A program made the position numbers and the translations under genes. The notes under the pieces are model-generated. The model saw nothing but the letters and a program-made list of their open reading frames with translations, did not search any database and was not told the origin of the DNA. Shown here piece by piece: positions 1 through 9,147 of a stretch of DNA of 64,000 nt; positions within the stretch are counted from its first letter, which is position 1; every line of letters starts with the position of its first letter. Source of the stretch: JAYZDP01 sp036337765 (GTDB lineage: Bacteria; Acidobacteriota; Thermoanaerobaculia; Multivoradales; Multivoraceae). Location of the stretch: contig JAYZDP010000161.1 of assembly GCA_036337765.1 (NCBI GenBank), positions 1 through 64,000 on the forward strand, in the 5' to 3' direction.

Positions 1-1140
1 CACGAGATCCTGCCTCTCGCTCTTCTACTCACCGGTGGAGGAGCGCGAGCGTCCTATCAGGTAGGCGTTCTTCGTGCGGTGGCGAAGCTGCGCCCGGACC
101 TTGAGATCCCGATTCTGACGGGTGTTTCGGCGGGAGGCATCAACGCTACATTTCTCGCTTCCGCCCCGGGCGGGCTCGACGAGTCGGTGCAAGGGCTCTG
201 CGACCTGTGGCTGTCGCTCGATCCCGAGAAGGTGTTTCGAGTCGATGCTTCGAGCATGCTTCGGGGCGCCGCCCGATGGATCTTGCGGCTCGGCTCGGGC
301 GGGTCGGGGCTGGCGCCGCGGACCCGCGGACTGGTCGATACCTCGCCACTACGGACGCTTCTGGAGAGCGCGATGGAGACCGTGGACGGAGAGCTGGTAG
401 GGGTGCGCCGCAACCTCGAGAAGGGACGGCTCGCGGCGGTCGCGCTCAGCACCGTCGACTACGGCAGCGGCCGTACCATCGTCTGGAGCGAAGGGAGTGA
501 CATCGAGACCTGGACGCGGCCCTATCGGCGCTGCGTCGAGACGCGGCTGCGTGTCGATCACGTCATGGCCTCCGCGGCCTTGCCGATGCTCTTCCCGGCG
601 GTCCGCCTCGGCGGTCACTGGTACGGGGACGGGGGGGTGCGGCTGACGAGCCCGTTGTCGCCCGCCATCCACCTCGGTGCCAGGCGTATCCTCGCCGTTT
701 CTACCCGTTACCAGCGGTCCTGGGAGCAAGTCTCGGCTCCTGCGGTAACCCGGTATCCGCCCCCGGCGCAGGTGGCAGGAGTGCTCTTGAACGCCATCTT
801 TCTCGACCTGCTCGACCAGGACGCGCTACATCTCGAGCGCACCAATGAGCTGTTGGCGGGTTTTGGCGGCTCGCACGACCGCCTGCGCCATGTCGACCTG
901 GTAACGATCCGCCCTTCCGCCGACCTCGGCAGAATGGCCAGCGACTACGAGTCGCAACTTCCCGGCGCCTTCCGGTTCTTTACCCGCGGCTTGGGCACGC
1001 GCGAGACCAAGGATTCCGATCTGCTGAGCTTGCTGATGTTCCAGCGTGATTACACGGCCAGGCTGATCGATATGGGTGAAGCCGACGCAATGGCGCACAG
1101 CGAGGACCTACTACGCCTCTTTGCGGACGACGATGCCTGA
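1..1140 (+). CDS. Patatin-like phospholipase (5' end cut by window)
   Basis: The frame is open from the first base, so the true start lies outside the window. The visible part begins with a patatin oxyanion-type segment (LTGGGARASYQVGVL), followed by the nucleophile elbow GVSAGG (GxSxG) near base 121 and the DGG motif of the Ser-Asp dyad near base 628. Patatins hydrolyse acyl esters of phospholipids, usually at the inner face of the membrane. No signal peptide can be judged because the N-terminus is missing. The last codons overlap the start of the next gene by eight bases, suggesting translational coupling. Family assignment is firm; substrate is unknown. Confidence 0.88.
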   Translation, partial: HEILPLALLLTGGGARASYQVGVLRAVAKLRPDLEIPILTGVSAGGINATFLASAPGGLDESVQGLCDLWLSLDPEKVFRVDASSMLRGAARWILRLGSGGSGLAPRTRGLVDTSPLRTLLESAMETVDGELVGVRRNLEKGRLAAVALSTVDYGSGRTIVWSEGSDIETWTRPYRRCVETRLRVDHVMASAALPMLFPAVRLGGHWYGDGGVRLTSPLSPAIHLGARRILAVSTRYQRSWEQVSAPAVTRYPPPAQVAGVLLNAIFLDLLDQDALHLERTNELLAGFGGSHDRLRHVDLVTIRPSADLGRMASDYESQLPGAFRFFTRGLGTRETKDSDLLSLLMFQRDYTARLIDMGEADAMAHSEDLLRLFADDDA

Positions 1141-3256
1141 ATCCCAGCCTCGAGAGGCGACCGTCGTGTCAGTGGAGATCCTCGCCGGCGGTCCGGCGGG
1201 CTCCGATGCGGGCGGAGTCGTCGAGCGCATGCAGCGCCTGACGCAGATTCTCGAGATCCTGGTCGAGGAGCGCTCAGGACGGATTCTCGTCGTCGACGGT
1301 GCGACGGCGGTGGTTGAGCTGCCCGGTCCGGTCGCGGGTCTGGGGTGCGCCCTCGAGCTGCGTCGTGCCGTGATCGAGGAGGCCGGCTTGCGCATGGGGG
1401 TCCATCACGGCGAGATCCGTCAGGAGGGCGACCGCCTCTTCGGGAGCGGCATCAGTGTCTCGAGCCGCCTGGCGGCGATCGCCGGCGCTGGCGAGTTCTG
1501 CCTCTCGGGAGCGGTGCTCGATGCGGCGCCACCGGACTTGGAGCTGGCCTGCGATGACCTCGGCAAGCGGCGTCTGAAGGGCATCCTTGATCCGGTCGCG
1601 GTGTACCGGGTGGCCGCCGCGGCCACCGACTCTCTCGAAGCGGCCGAAGCCGGCGCGGCCGCGGATGCCGCCCGCTCGCGGGAGTCCTCGCGCGACGGTG
1701 CGATCGGGCTGGGTGCCGCGCTCGCAATCGTCGCGGCGGCGGCGCTGTACTCGGGATGGCTGGCAGGGCGACCCGACGTTGGACCTGAGTGGTTGCGCGT
1801 TGCCTCGCCGCCGTCGCAAGACTCGCAGCAGGTGGTGATCACGGGGGCGCGCGCGGTGAGCGAGCGCCCCCTGGTCGCGGTCTTGCCATTCGCCTTCAGC
1901 GGCGAGGACGTCGACGCTTTTCTGGGCGCGGCGGTGGCCGACGAGAGCGGACGCGGCCTTGCCGGTGTAGCGGGTCTCGAGGTCGTCGAGCCCTCGACTG
2001 CGGTCCGTCTGGTCGGCGAAGAGCTCGGCCGGCTGAGAAGGGCCGCCGGAGCCACGCTCGTACTCTCGGGCGAGGTGATCGCCCTCGGTGACCGGGTCAC
2101 CCTCGCCAGTACCCTGCGCGAGGCCTCAACGACTGAGGTGCTGTGGAAGAGCTCTTTCGAGGCGCCGCGTGAAGGCCTGGTCGACTCGATACGCAAGACC
2201 ATCGCTGGGGCGATCGCGGCGATACCAGACACACCCAGGGAGGTGGTGCCGGGCACACCTACAGCGGTGGGTCGGCTGCCCGCGAGCTTCGCGGCCTGGG
2301 AGGCCGAGCGCCGCGCGTGGTCACCGTCGTGGTTTGGCCCCGTAGATCGGCCGGAGCAGGCGCGCGCCTTACTCGCAGAAGCGAGCGCGCTGGCGCCGGA
2401 ATGGCCACGTCCGCACGCGGCCGAGGCCATCGTGTGGTTGTACCTGGGAGCGTTCTCCTTGCACGAGCGAGACGAAGCCTACGAACTCGCCAGCAGCGCG
2501 CTGCGGCAAGGCTTCTACCTCGATCCCGATGCCGTCGATGTTCTGCTCGGTCGGGTGCAGTATCTGATGATGGCGGAGCACGCCATGCCGCAGGCGGTCG
2601 CGCTTGCACGCCGGGCCGTGACGCTATCGCCTGGCGTCGCGGCCACCCATTTCTGGTTGGGGAGCGCACTGGCGGCTGGGGGGGAGATCGAGGCGGCTCT
2701 CGATGCTCTGCGTCGAGCTCGCGATCTCGGTCGGGCGAGCCCGGAGATCTATCGCCGTCTCGCTAAATGTCTCTACTTCGCTCGGCGCTATGCAGACGCG
2801 GAGATTGCCGCCAGGGAGTCGCTACGCCTCGAGCCGGCCGGGCTCTGGGGCCGAGGACTGTTGACACAGATCTTGTGGCGCGCCGGGCGACACGAGGAGG
2901 CCGTGCGTGTGTTGCAAGAGGGCTACTCGATCGAGGGACTCGACGAGGTCGTCGCGAGCGTCGGGGCGCTGCTCTCGAGCGATGGCTCCGAGGCCGTCTG
3001 GCGCGCCGAGCTCGAGAAGCTGCTGGCAGATCCGCCCGATGGGACCTTCAAGCAGGGTGGTCAGCTCGATGCCGGCCACTTCGCCCGTGCGGTCCGCTAC
3101 GCCGAGCTGGGAGAGCTCGAGTCCGCGCTCCAAGCTCTCGACCTCGCCCTCGACGGCCTCGAGTGGCAGACTCAGTGGCTGGCCGTCGACCCGACCTGGG
3201 ATGTCCTGCGTGACGACGTGCGCTTCGCCGCGCTGCTGTCGCGAGCTGGCCTCTAG
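1133..3256 (+). CDS. Cyclase-homology / TolB-like / TPR membrane protein
   Basis: I start it at the ATG at 1133 (MPESQPRE), which overlaps the upstream stop; an in-frame ATG at 1076 would overlap the patatin gene by 65 bases. About 707 residues. Residues ~10-160 resemble a class III nucleotide cyclase homology domain (RMGVHHGE, then SSRLAAIAGAGEF). The first metal-binding Asp segment reads VSVEILAGG and the usual VNxAARL Asn is Ser, so catalysis is doubtful. One membrane helix follows near residue 210, then a TolB-like N-terminal domain (RPLVAVLPFAFSG) and tetratricopeptide repeats to the end. This architecture is common in signalling proteins of Acidobacteria and Proteobacteria. Role is probably ligand or protein sensing; unproven. 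Confidence 0.75.
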   Translation: MPESQPREATVVSVEILAGGPAGSDAGGVVERMQRLTQILEILVEERSGRILVVDGATAVVELPGPVAGLGCALELRRAVIEEAGLRMGVHHGEIRQEGDRLFGSGISVSSRLAAIAGAGEFCLSGAVLDAAPPDLELACDDLGKRRLKGILDPVAVYRVAAAATDSLEAAEAGAAADAARSRESSRDGAIGLGAALAIVAAAALYSGWLAGRPDVGPEWLRVASPPSQDSQQVVITGARAVSERPLVAVLPFAFSGEDVDAFLGAAVADESGRGLAGVAGLEVVEPSTAVRLVGEELGRLRRAAGATLVLSGEVIALGDRVTLASTLREASTTEVLWKSSFEAPREGLVDSIRKTIAGAIAAIPDTPREVVPGTPTAVGRLPASFAAWEAERRAWSPSWFGPVDRPEQARALLAEASALAPEWPRPHAAEAIVWLYLGAFSLHERDEAYELASSALRQGFYLDPDAVDVLLGRVQYLMMAEHAMPQAVALARRAVTLSPGVAATHFWLGSALAAGGEIEAALDALRRARDLGRASPEIYRRLAKCLYFARRYADAEIAARESLRLEPAGLWGRGLLTQILWRAGRHEEAVRVLQEGYSIEGLDEVVASVGALLSSDGSEAVWRAELEKLLADPPDGTFKQGGQLDAGHFARAVRYAELGELESALQALDLALDGLEWQTQWLAVDPTWDVLRDDVRFAALLSRAGL

Positions 3257-4299
3257 GAAACTGCGCTCTCCATGTCGGGGGAGTAGTCGCCGTGTCTGGC
3301 TGCGCCGTTCAGGCGTGCACGGTGGTGAAAGGCCTCCTGACCGGCTGCGAGGTTCTCCGGCGCGCCGCCCCAGGCAGCCAGCGCCGATGCCTGCAAGGCC
3401 CGGCCGTAGGAGAAGCTCAGCTGCCACGGTAGCCCGCCGTGCTGCGTGCCGATCTTGTTCATGGCGTCGAGGTGGGCGGTCGCCTCGACTTCGGTCTGGC
3501 CGCCGCTCAGGAAAACGATCCCTGGCAGCGCCACGGGTATGGAGCGCTGAAAACATTCCACGGTCGCCGATGCGACCTGCTCCGTGGACGCCTGCTGCGG
3601 ACAGTCGCTGCCGGGTAGCACCATGTTGGGCTTCAGTAGGATCTCTCGCAGGTCGACGCGGTGGTCGTAGAGACGGGCGAAGACTTTGTGCAGGGCGCGC
3701 TCGGTCACCTTCGAGCAGGTTTCAATCGAGTGCGTTCCGTCCATCATGACCTCGGGCTCGACGATCGGCACAAGACCCTGCTCGACCGACAGTGCGGCGT
3801 AGCGCGCCAGGGCGTGCGCGTTGGCGTCGAGGCAGTAGTCGCTGGGGAGGCCACTCGAGGTGTCGATGTTGATCACCGCGCGCCACTTGGCGAAGCGGGT
3901 GCCGAGCTGGTGGTACTCGGCGAGCCGCTCACGTAGTCCGTCGAGGCCCTCCGTGATTTTCTCGCCCGGAGCTGCGGCGAGGTCCTTCGCCCCCCTGTCG
4001 ACCTTGATACCTGGCACGATGCCCTTGGCGGTCAGGAGCTCCGCGAAGCTGCGGCCGTCCTCCGTCGACTGGCGCAGCGTCTCGTCGAAGAGAATGGCTC
4101 CGCTGATGAATTCCTCGGCGCCCGCCGTGGTGAAGAGCATGCCGCGATAGGCGCGACGGCTATCTTCCGTGGACTCGACCTGGATCGAGTCGAAACGCTT
4201 CTGGATCGTCGGTGTCGACTCGTCGGCGGCGAGTATGCCGCGTCCTGGAGCCACGAGTTGGCTGGCAGTTTCACGTAGTTGAGAGTTGCTTGTCATCAT
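3253..4299 (-). CDS. Fructose-bisphosphate aldolase class I
   Basis: 348 residues, the full length of class I aldolases. The N-terminal segment GRGILAADESTPTIQKRF, the internal LLKPNMVLPG containing the Schiff-base lysine, and the FSYGRALQASALAAW segment are diagnostic. It cleaves fructose 1,6-bisphosphate to DHAP and glyceraldehyde 3-phosphate (and the reverse) in the cytoplasm. Two adjacent ATG codons (4299, 4296) can start it; an AGGA lies a few bases upstream. Its stop overlaps the stop of the convergent TPR gene by four bases (CTAG). Confidence 0.95.
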   Translation of the reverse strand: MMTSNSQLRETASQLVAPGRGILAADESTPTIQKRFDSIQVESTEDSRRAYRGMLFTTAGAEEFISGAILFDETLRQSTEDGRSFAELLTAKGIVPGIKVDRGAKDLAAAPGEKITEGLDGLRERLAEYHQLGTRFAKWRAVINIDTSSGLPSDYCLDANAHALARYAALSVEQGLVPIVEPEVMMDGTHSIETCSKVTERALHKVFARLYDHRVDLREILLKPNMVLPGSDCPQQASTEQVASATVECFQRSIPVALPGIVFLSGGQTEVEATAHLDAMNKIGTQHGGLPWQLSFSYGRALQASALAAWGGAPENLAAGQEAFHHRARLNGAARHGDYSPDMESAVS

Positions 4300-4328
4300 C
4301 GTCCTGCTGCAAGTTCCGGGGCTCCCGA

Positions 4329-4892
4329 TTATCCCGCATTCGTCGAGCTGACGCGCTCGAGGAGGTTCTCCAGGATCTCGACTCCGGCGCCGGCGATGGT
4401 GACTGGGCCGATGTGTGCGATGCGAACCCAGACATTCTCCTCGCCCACCTGGACGGTGCGCTCTTCAACCAGCGACGGGGAGCGTGCAGCGACCAGGGGT
4501 AGGGGCGTCTGGTCGCGACCCGCGTGGTCCTGCGTGTCCGTCTGCGGAGGTGGAACGACCGCCACGCAGGGCACCACGGTTTCGCCTGTGGGAGCTGCGA
4601 CGTGGTCGAGCTCTCCCAGCGGCATGAGCCGTTCAGAGTCGACCTCGAGCGTCGACGCGGCGCGACGTGCGGCCTGCCACGCCTCTTCGCTGGAGCTCAC
4701 TTCGGCCGAGGGAAAGACCGCTCCGCCGCTGCCGGCCCCGCTGGCGCGTGACAGCAGCACCCATAACTGCCCGGCGTCGACATAGAGCGCCACCAGCGCG
4801 GCGTGGCGTTCGGCATCGGTCTGGAGCGGGCGTGGTGGCGGAGTCGCCAGGCGCTCCTGTACGTGGAGAATCCAGCTGGTCGTCGGGTCCAT
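4329..4892 (-). CDS. Degenerate Nudix (CoA pyrophosphatase-like) protein
   Basis: 187 residues. The segment LVALYVDAGQLWVLLSRAS followed by FPSAEV and later LGELDHVAAPTGETVVPCV lines up with the Nudix fold of NudL/CoA pyrophosphatases (SFPGG, then VLGxLDxxxTPTGYxVTP). The Nudix box that should read REaxEExG reads RRAASTLEV, so the metal-binding glutamates are lost. The fold is likely kept but pyrophosphatase activity is not expected. It lies 29 bases upstream of the aldolase gene on the same strand and could be co-transcribed with it. Assignment rests on pattern matching of the flanking motifs. Confidence 0.6.
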   Translation of the reverse strand: MDPTTSWILHVQERLATPPPRPLQTDAERHAALVALYVDAGQLWVLLSRASGAGSGGAVFPSAEVSSSEEAWQAARRAASTLEVDSERLMPLGELDHVAAPTGETVVPCVAVVPPPQTDTQDHAGRDQTPLPLVAARSPSLVEERTVQVGEENVWVRIAHIGPVTIAGAGVEILENLLERVSSTNAG

Positions 4893-4933
4893 GGCTCGAG
4901 TCTAACGGTGGTTGCGGGTCGGCTCCCAGCGAC

Positions 4934-6541
4934 TCATATCGACGATTCGAACGGTGCCACGGCGAGCGGCTCGAATTTCGGCGCCCCGGTCACCATCGGC
5001 AGGATCCTGAGCCGTGCCGGACCCAGAGGCCTGCGCAACGGCACGCGAAACAGGTACTTGGAGCCGGGATTCAGATCGAGCGGGAGCTCCGGCCACGCGG
5101 TGGCCGCGTTGATATCGATGCCGGTTAGCTCGTCCCACACTTGAACCCATAGTGACACGCCCCCTGCGCCGCGGCGGGCACCGAGCCAGCGGCAGGCACC
5201 GGTATTCTTCAGCCGGACTTCGAGGTCACGAGCCTCGCCGGCGGGCCATGTCTCGAAGCCCTGTACTTCCATCGTGCCGGTCGTGTCCCTCGAGGTGAGG
5301 CTTGTCGGCGCAGGAACGGTCGCTGCGGTGGGGGTACCAGGCGCGTGTTCGGTGAACTCGACGCAGGCATCGACGATGCGGCGGGCGACGAGGTCTGGGT
5401 CGTGTTCGCGGGCGACGAAAGCTCGCGCGTCATCTCCCATCTGCTCCAGACGGCCCGGAGTCTCGAGCAGGTCCCGGACCTTTGTCGCCAGGGCCTCGAC
5501 CTCGTCATCGCCGACCACGACTTTGAGCGCGCAGGCATCGGGGAGCTCTGCGAACTGTGCGTAGTCGGAGACCAGGCTCGGCCGGCCCATGGCGAGCAGG
5601 CGAAGCAGGGACGCCGAGGTCTCCCCGGCGGTCGGATAGCGCAGGTTGACACACAGATCTGCCGTGGCCATGGCCTGGCCGAGCTCGTCGCGGCTGAGGT
5701 AGCCGCACAGGTGAACGCGCTCTGAAGCGCCGGCTTCGGCGGCTTTGGCTGCAAGGTCGAAGCTCGGTGTCACCACGCCGACGATCAGGAGATGCACGTC
5801 CGTCAGCTCGGGCCGAGCGAGGGCTTCGATGACCACGTCCGTGCGCTTGATGGGTGTCTGAAAGCCGAACGAGCCGAGCACTGGCGCGTCCTCGGGAATG
5901 CCGAACCTGCGACGCAGCTCCGCCCCCTGGCTCCGATCGGCCCGCTCTCGCAGGGGCATCGGCATGGGAATGACCCGCACCTGTGCGTCCTCGATGTCTT
6001 CCGCGATGCGGTCAGCGGCCCACTGGCTGTGGACTAGCACTCCGCGCTGCAGCTGAATCAATCGACGATGACACGGCAGCGAGAAGAGAGGGGCCGCCCC
6101 GTAGGCGTTCCAGCGTGGGGGCTCGGCGACCGCCGCACCGATCCAGCCGTGGTCGTGAACCAGGGTCTCGCGATAGGGCTCGATCTCGCCTCTCGCCAGG
6201 GTGCGCTCGTGCAGGAGGTGGTGGAGGAAGAGATCGTGGAGGGTCAGCAGGCCCGGCCGAGCGTGGGCACGGTCGAGGATCTCCAGGTGATAGACGTTGT
6301 TGCCCATCTGGTAGAAGGGCACACGGCCGTCGGCACCGATTTCGGCCATCGACACCGGCTGCCACCTTTCGACGAGCTCGTCGGCGACCTCCTGGCCGTC
6401 CACCCGGACCACGCGCAGGTCGCAGAGGGCACCGAGTGCCGGGATCAGGTCGGCGCTGTAGTCCGAGATCCCCGACCGAACCGGGGGCAGCGGGGAGACG
6501 AAGTCCAACGCTAGATCGCGGCGGACCGAGCGGGTCGTCAT
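4934..6541 (-). CDS. GT4-type glycosyltransferase with C-terminal Ig-like domain
   Basis: 535 residues. The N-terminus (FVSPLPPVRSGISDYS) and the Rossmann-like C-terminal half (VLGSFGFQTPIKRTDVVIEA, then GETSASLLRLLAMGRPSL with the donor-binding E) mark a retaining family 4 glycosyltransferase with GT-B fold. After residue ~400 there is an extra region of about 115 residues (VRLKNTGACRW, SLWVQVWDE) that looks like a beta-sandwich of the NBR1/FW or carbohydrate-binding kind. Its ATG overlaps the prfB stop (ATGA), so it is coupled to lnt-prfB. Probable role: glycan transfer for the envelope or a secreted polymer; acceptor unknown. Confidence 0.8.
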   Translation of the reverse strand: MTTRSVRRDLALDFVSPLPPVRSGISDYSADLIPALGALCDLRVVRVDGQEVADELVERWQPVSMAEIGADGRVPFYQMGNNVYHLEILDRAHARPGLLTLHDLFLHHLLHERTLARGEIEPYRETLVHDHGWIGAAVAEPPRWNAYGAAPLFSLPCHRRLIQLQRGVLVHSQWAADRIAEDIEDAQVRVIPMPMPLRERADRSQGAELRRRFGIPEDAPVLGSFGFQTPIKRTDVVIEALARPELTDVHLLIVGVVTPSFDLAAKAAEAGASERVHLCGYLSRDELGQAMATADLCVNLRYPTAGETSASLLRLLAMGRPSLVSDYAQFAELPDACALKVVVGDDEVEALATKVRDLLETPGRLEQMGDDARAFVAREHDPDLVARRIVDACVEFTEHAPGTPTAATVPAPTSLTSRDTTGTMEVQGFETWPAGEARDLEVRLKNTGACRWLGARRGAGGVSLWVQVWDELTGIDINAATAWPELPLDLNPGSKYLFRVPLRRPLGPARLRILPMVTGAPKFEPLAVAPFESSI

Positions 6542-7627
6542 TGGCGCTTGCCCATCCGATCATTGAGCCACGCTTCGATGAACGGCTTCAGGTCGCCGTC
6601 AAGCACGCGACCGGCGTCGCCGACCTCGGTGGAGGTGCGGTGGTCCTTGACCATGCGATAGGGGTGCAGCACATAGCTGCGGATCTGGCTGCCCCAGGCG
6701 ATCTCCTGCTTCTCGCCCTCACGGGCCGCCTGCTCCTCGGCGCGCTTCTTCATCTCGAGGTCGTAGAGACGGGCGCGCAGAATCTTCATCGCGGTGGCGC
6801 GATTCTTGAATTGCGAGCGCTCGTTTTGGCAGGTGACGACGGTGTTGGTCGGCAGGTGGGTGATGCGCACCGCGGAATCGGTGACGTTGACGTGCTGTCC
6901 GCCCGCGCCCGACGAGCGGTAGGTGTCGATGCGCAGGTCCTTGTCGACGATGTCGATGGCAACGTCGTCGTCGACCTCAGGATAGACGTAGATCGAGGCG
7001 AACGAAGTGTGGCGCCGGCTCGCCGCGTCGAATGGGCTGATCCGTACCAGGCGGTGAACACCGATCTCGCTGCGCAGGTAGCCGAAGGCGTAGGCGCCGC
7101 GCAGTGCCATGGTGACGCTTTTGATGCCCGCCTCGTCGCCCTCGAGGCGGTCGAGGATCTCGACCTCGAAGCCCTGCCGCTCCGCCCACCGGATGTACAT
7201 GCGCATCAACATCTCGGCCCAGTCCTGCGACTCGGTACCGCCGGCGCCCGGATGGATGGCGACGATGGCGGGCCGCTCGTCGTCCGGGCCGCCGAGCTTC
7301 AACTGCAGCTCGAGCGCGCCGAGGTCGCCGTCGAGTCGCGCTGCGAAGGCCGCCACGTCGTCAGCGACCGAGCTGTCTTCGGCCAGGAGCTCGCGCCAGG
7401 TCGCGAGCTCGTCGGCGTCTTCGCGCATCCGTAGCACGACCTTCATCTTCTTCTCGGCCGAGGCGCGCTTCTGTAGGACCGTCTTGTTGTCGTCCGGGTT
7501 CTCCCAGAACGCGGGGTCCTCCATGGCCTTGTCGAGCTCGGCGAGCTCCTGCTCTACTTCGGAGCCCTCAAAGAAACCCCCGGAGCTCTTCCAGGCGGCT
7601 GGCGAGCTTTTCGAGGTCGGAGCTCAT
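6538..7627 (-). CDS. prfB: Peptide chain release factor 2 (programmed +1 frameshift)
   Basis: RF2 catalyses peptide release at UGA and UAA codons. The long frame shows the codon-recognition loop RISPFDAASRRHTSF with SPF and the catalytic loop SGAGGQHVN with GGQ. The reading frame from 7524 lacks the N-terminus. The true start is the ATG at 7627 (MSSDLEKLASRLEELR), 19 sense codons ahead of an in-frame TGA at 7568-7570, where a +1 slip on CTT joins the main frame (EGSEVEQELAELDKAM). The joined product is about 362 residues, the normal RF2 length. It sits two bases after lnt and overlaps the glycosyltransferase start. Confidence 0.96.
7568..7582 (-). promoter_or_regulatory. RF2 autoregulatory frameshift site
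   Basis: On the minus strand the codons are CGG GGG TTT CTT TGA followed by G. This matches the classic prfB recoding signal: a Shine-Dalgarno-like GGGGG just upstream, a slippery CTT and a UGA stop read poorly when RF2 is scarce. In E. coli the equivalent is AGG GGG TAT CTT TGA. Skipping one base after CTT restores the RF2 frame exactly, as seen in the sequence. Confidence 0.94.
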
Positions 7628-7629
7628 CG

Positions 7630-9147
7630 TTAACGGCCCCGCCGTAGGGGGGGCCGCCGGAATATAGCAAAGGCCCCTAGCAGCACGCAGACCCCTCTGG
7701 CGAGCCACGGGCGCCGCGCGAAGGGCGTCGTCGAGGTGGACGGATGGACCTCGGCGACCAGCACGCCCTCATCGCCGACGCCGAGCCACTGCTCGAGAGA
7801 ACCGTCCGGACCAATGACCGCGCTGATCCCGGTCAGGGCCGCGCGGACCATGGGCTTACGGTTCTCGGCGGCGCGAAAGCGGGCGGCGCGCAGGTGCTGC
7901 CACGGCGCCCAGCTGTCGCCGTACCAGGCGTCGTTGGTCATGCTGACCAACACTGTCGCGCCCTCGCGCGCCACGGCCGCCACCTCGTCGGCGAAGATCA
8001 CCTCGTAGCAGATCGAGAGACCCAGCCGCTCGCCCTGCCAGGGCAGGAGGCTGAGCTCCTTCGAGGCGCTGAAGTCGCCGGCGTTTCGGGCCAACGTGCC
8101 GATAAAGGGCATGACCTCGGCGAGCGGCGCGTACTCACCGTAGGGCACCAAGTGGCGTTTGTCGTACGAGTCGCGACGTCCGACTTCGTCGATCAGGAAC
8201 GCGGAGTTGTAGACGCGGTCGTCCTCCCACCGGGGCGAGCTCAGAAGTAGGTGGCAGCCGGGTCGCGTGACCAAGCGCGTGTCGACGTTCAGGCGCGGGT
8301 CGCGCTGGATTGAGAAGGGAAAAGCGGCGCTCTCGGGCCAGATCACGAGATCGCCAGCGCAATCTTCGGGTGTGAGCTCGAGCAGGCGTGAGTAGTGGTG
8401 CTCGATCCTCTCTGTGTCGTCCCAGCGGAGGATCGGTGTATTCGGTTGTACTAGATGGATGCGGCGCGTCGGGCCGGCGTCGACAGACGTCGCCGGGCGG
8501 GCTGCCAGAGCGAGGGCCGCGATAGGGACTGCGAGGCCTACGACCGCCTGTTGCCAGCGCAGACGCGACAGCGTCAGCGCCAGACCGGTGTTGGCTAGCA
8601 CGACGAGGTACCCCACCCCGTACGGTCCGATCCAGGCGCTCAGCTCGAGCGCTCCTGGCACCTCGATCCAGGCGTATGCGGCCAGATTCCAGGGGAATCC
8701 GCTCACCAACACCGTCCGGAACGCTTCGACGATGACCCAGAGGGCCGGTAGCGAGAAGAGGACGATCCAGGTTCCCTGGCGCCTCCATGCGATCGCGGCC
8801 AGCCAGCAGAAAACCGCATGAAACAGTCCCAGGTAGACGGCAAGGACGCCGAACAGCAGCCCGCCCACCCAGGGGCCCAGTTCGCCGTAGTTTCCGATCG
8901 TCGGCGCGATCCACGGGATCGAAACGAGCCAGAAGACGAAGCCGTGTATCCAGCCCCAGAGCCATGGCCGCCGCCGCTCGGCCAAGAGCACGAGGGGCGC
9001 TAGCGCAAGCCAGGGTAGAGCTACGAGCGCCTGCTCAGCGAAACTGAACGCCCACGGCAGCGCCCCCGCAATCGCGAGAAACGGTGAGATCCACAGGCTG
9101 TCTGTGGGGAAGGCGCCGCGGCGGGCGGCGCCTCCGTCAGGGTGCAC
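7630..9147 (-). CDS. lnt: Apolipoprotein N-acyltransferase
   Basis: 505 residues. Several N-terminal membrane helices are followed by a nitrilase-like periplasmic domain with the catalytic glutamate in WPESAAFPF, the lysine in KRHLVPYGEY and the cysteine in SICYEVIF. Lnt adds the third acyl chain to the N-terminal cysteine of lipoproteins in the inner membrane; its presence supports a diderm cell and fits the several lipoprotein genes in this window. It overlaps the upstream SPOR gene by 11 bases and ends two bases before prfB, so the run is one operon. Confidence 0.95.
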   Translation of the reverse strand: MHPDGGAARRGAFPTDSLWISPFLAIAGALPWAFSFAEQALVALPWLALAPLVLLAERRRPWLWGWIHGFVFWLVSIPWIAPTIGNYGELGPWVGGLLFGVLAVYLGLFHAVFCWLAAIAWRRQGTWIVLFSLPALWVIVEAFRTVLVSGFPWNLAAYAWIEVPGALELSAWIGPYGVGYLVVLANTGLALTLSRLRWQQAVVGLAVPIAALALAARPATSVDAGPTRRIHLVQPNTPILRWDDTERIEHHYSRLLELTPEDCAGDLVIWPESAAFPFSIQRDPRLNVDTRLVTRPGCHLLLSSPRWEDDRVYNSAFLIDEVGRRDSYDKRHLVPYGEYAPLAEVMPFIGTLARNAGDFSASKELSLLPWQGERLGLSICYEVIFADEVAAVAREGATVLVSMTNDAWYGDSWAPWQHLRAARFRAAENRKPMVRAALTGISAVIGPDGSLEQWLGVGDEGVLVAEVHPSTSTTPFARRPWLARGVCVLLGAFAIFRRPPLRRGR

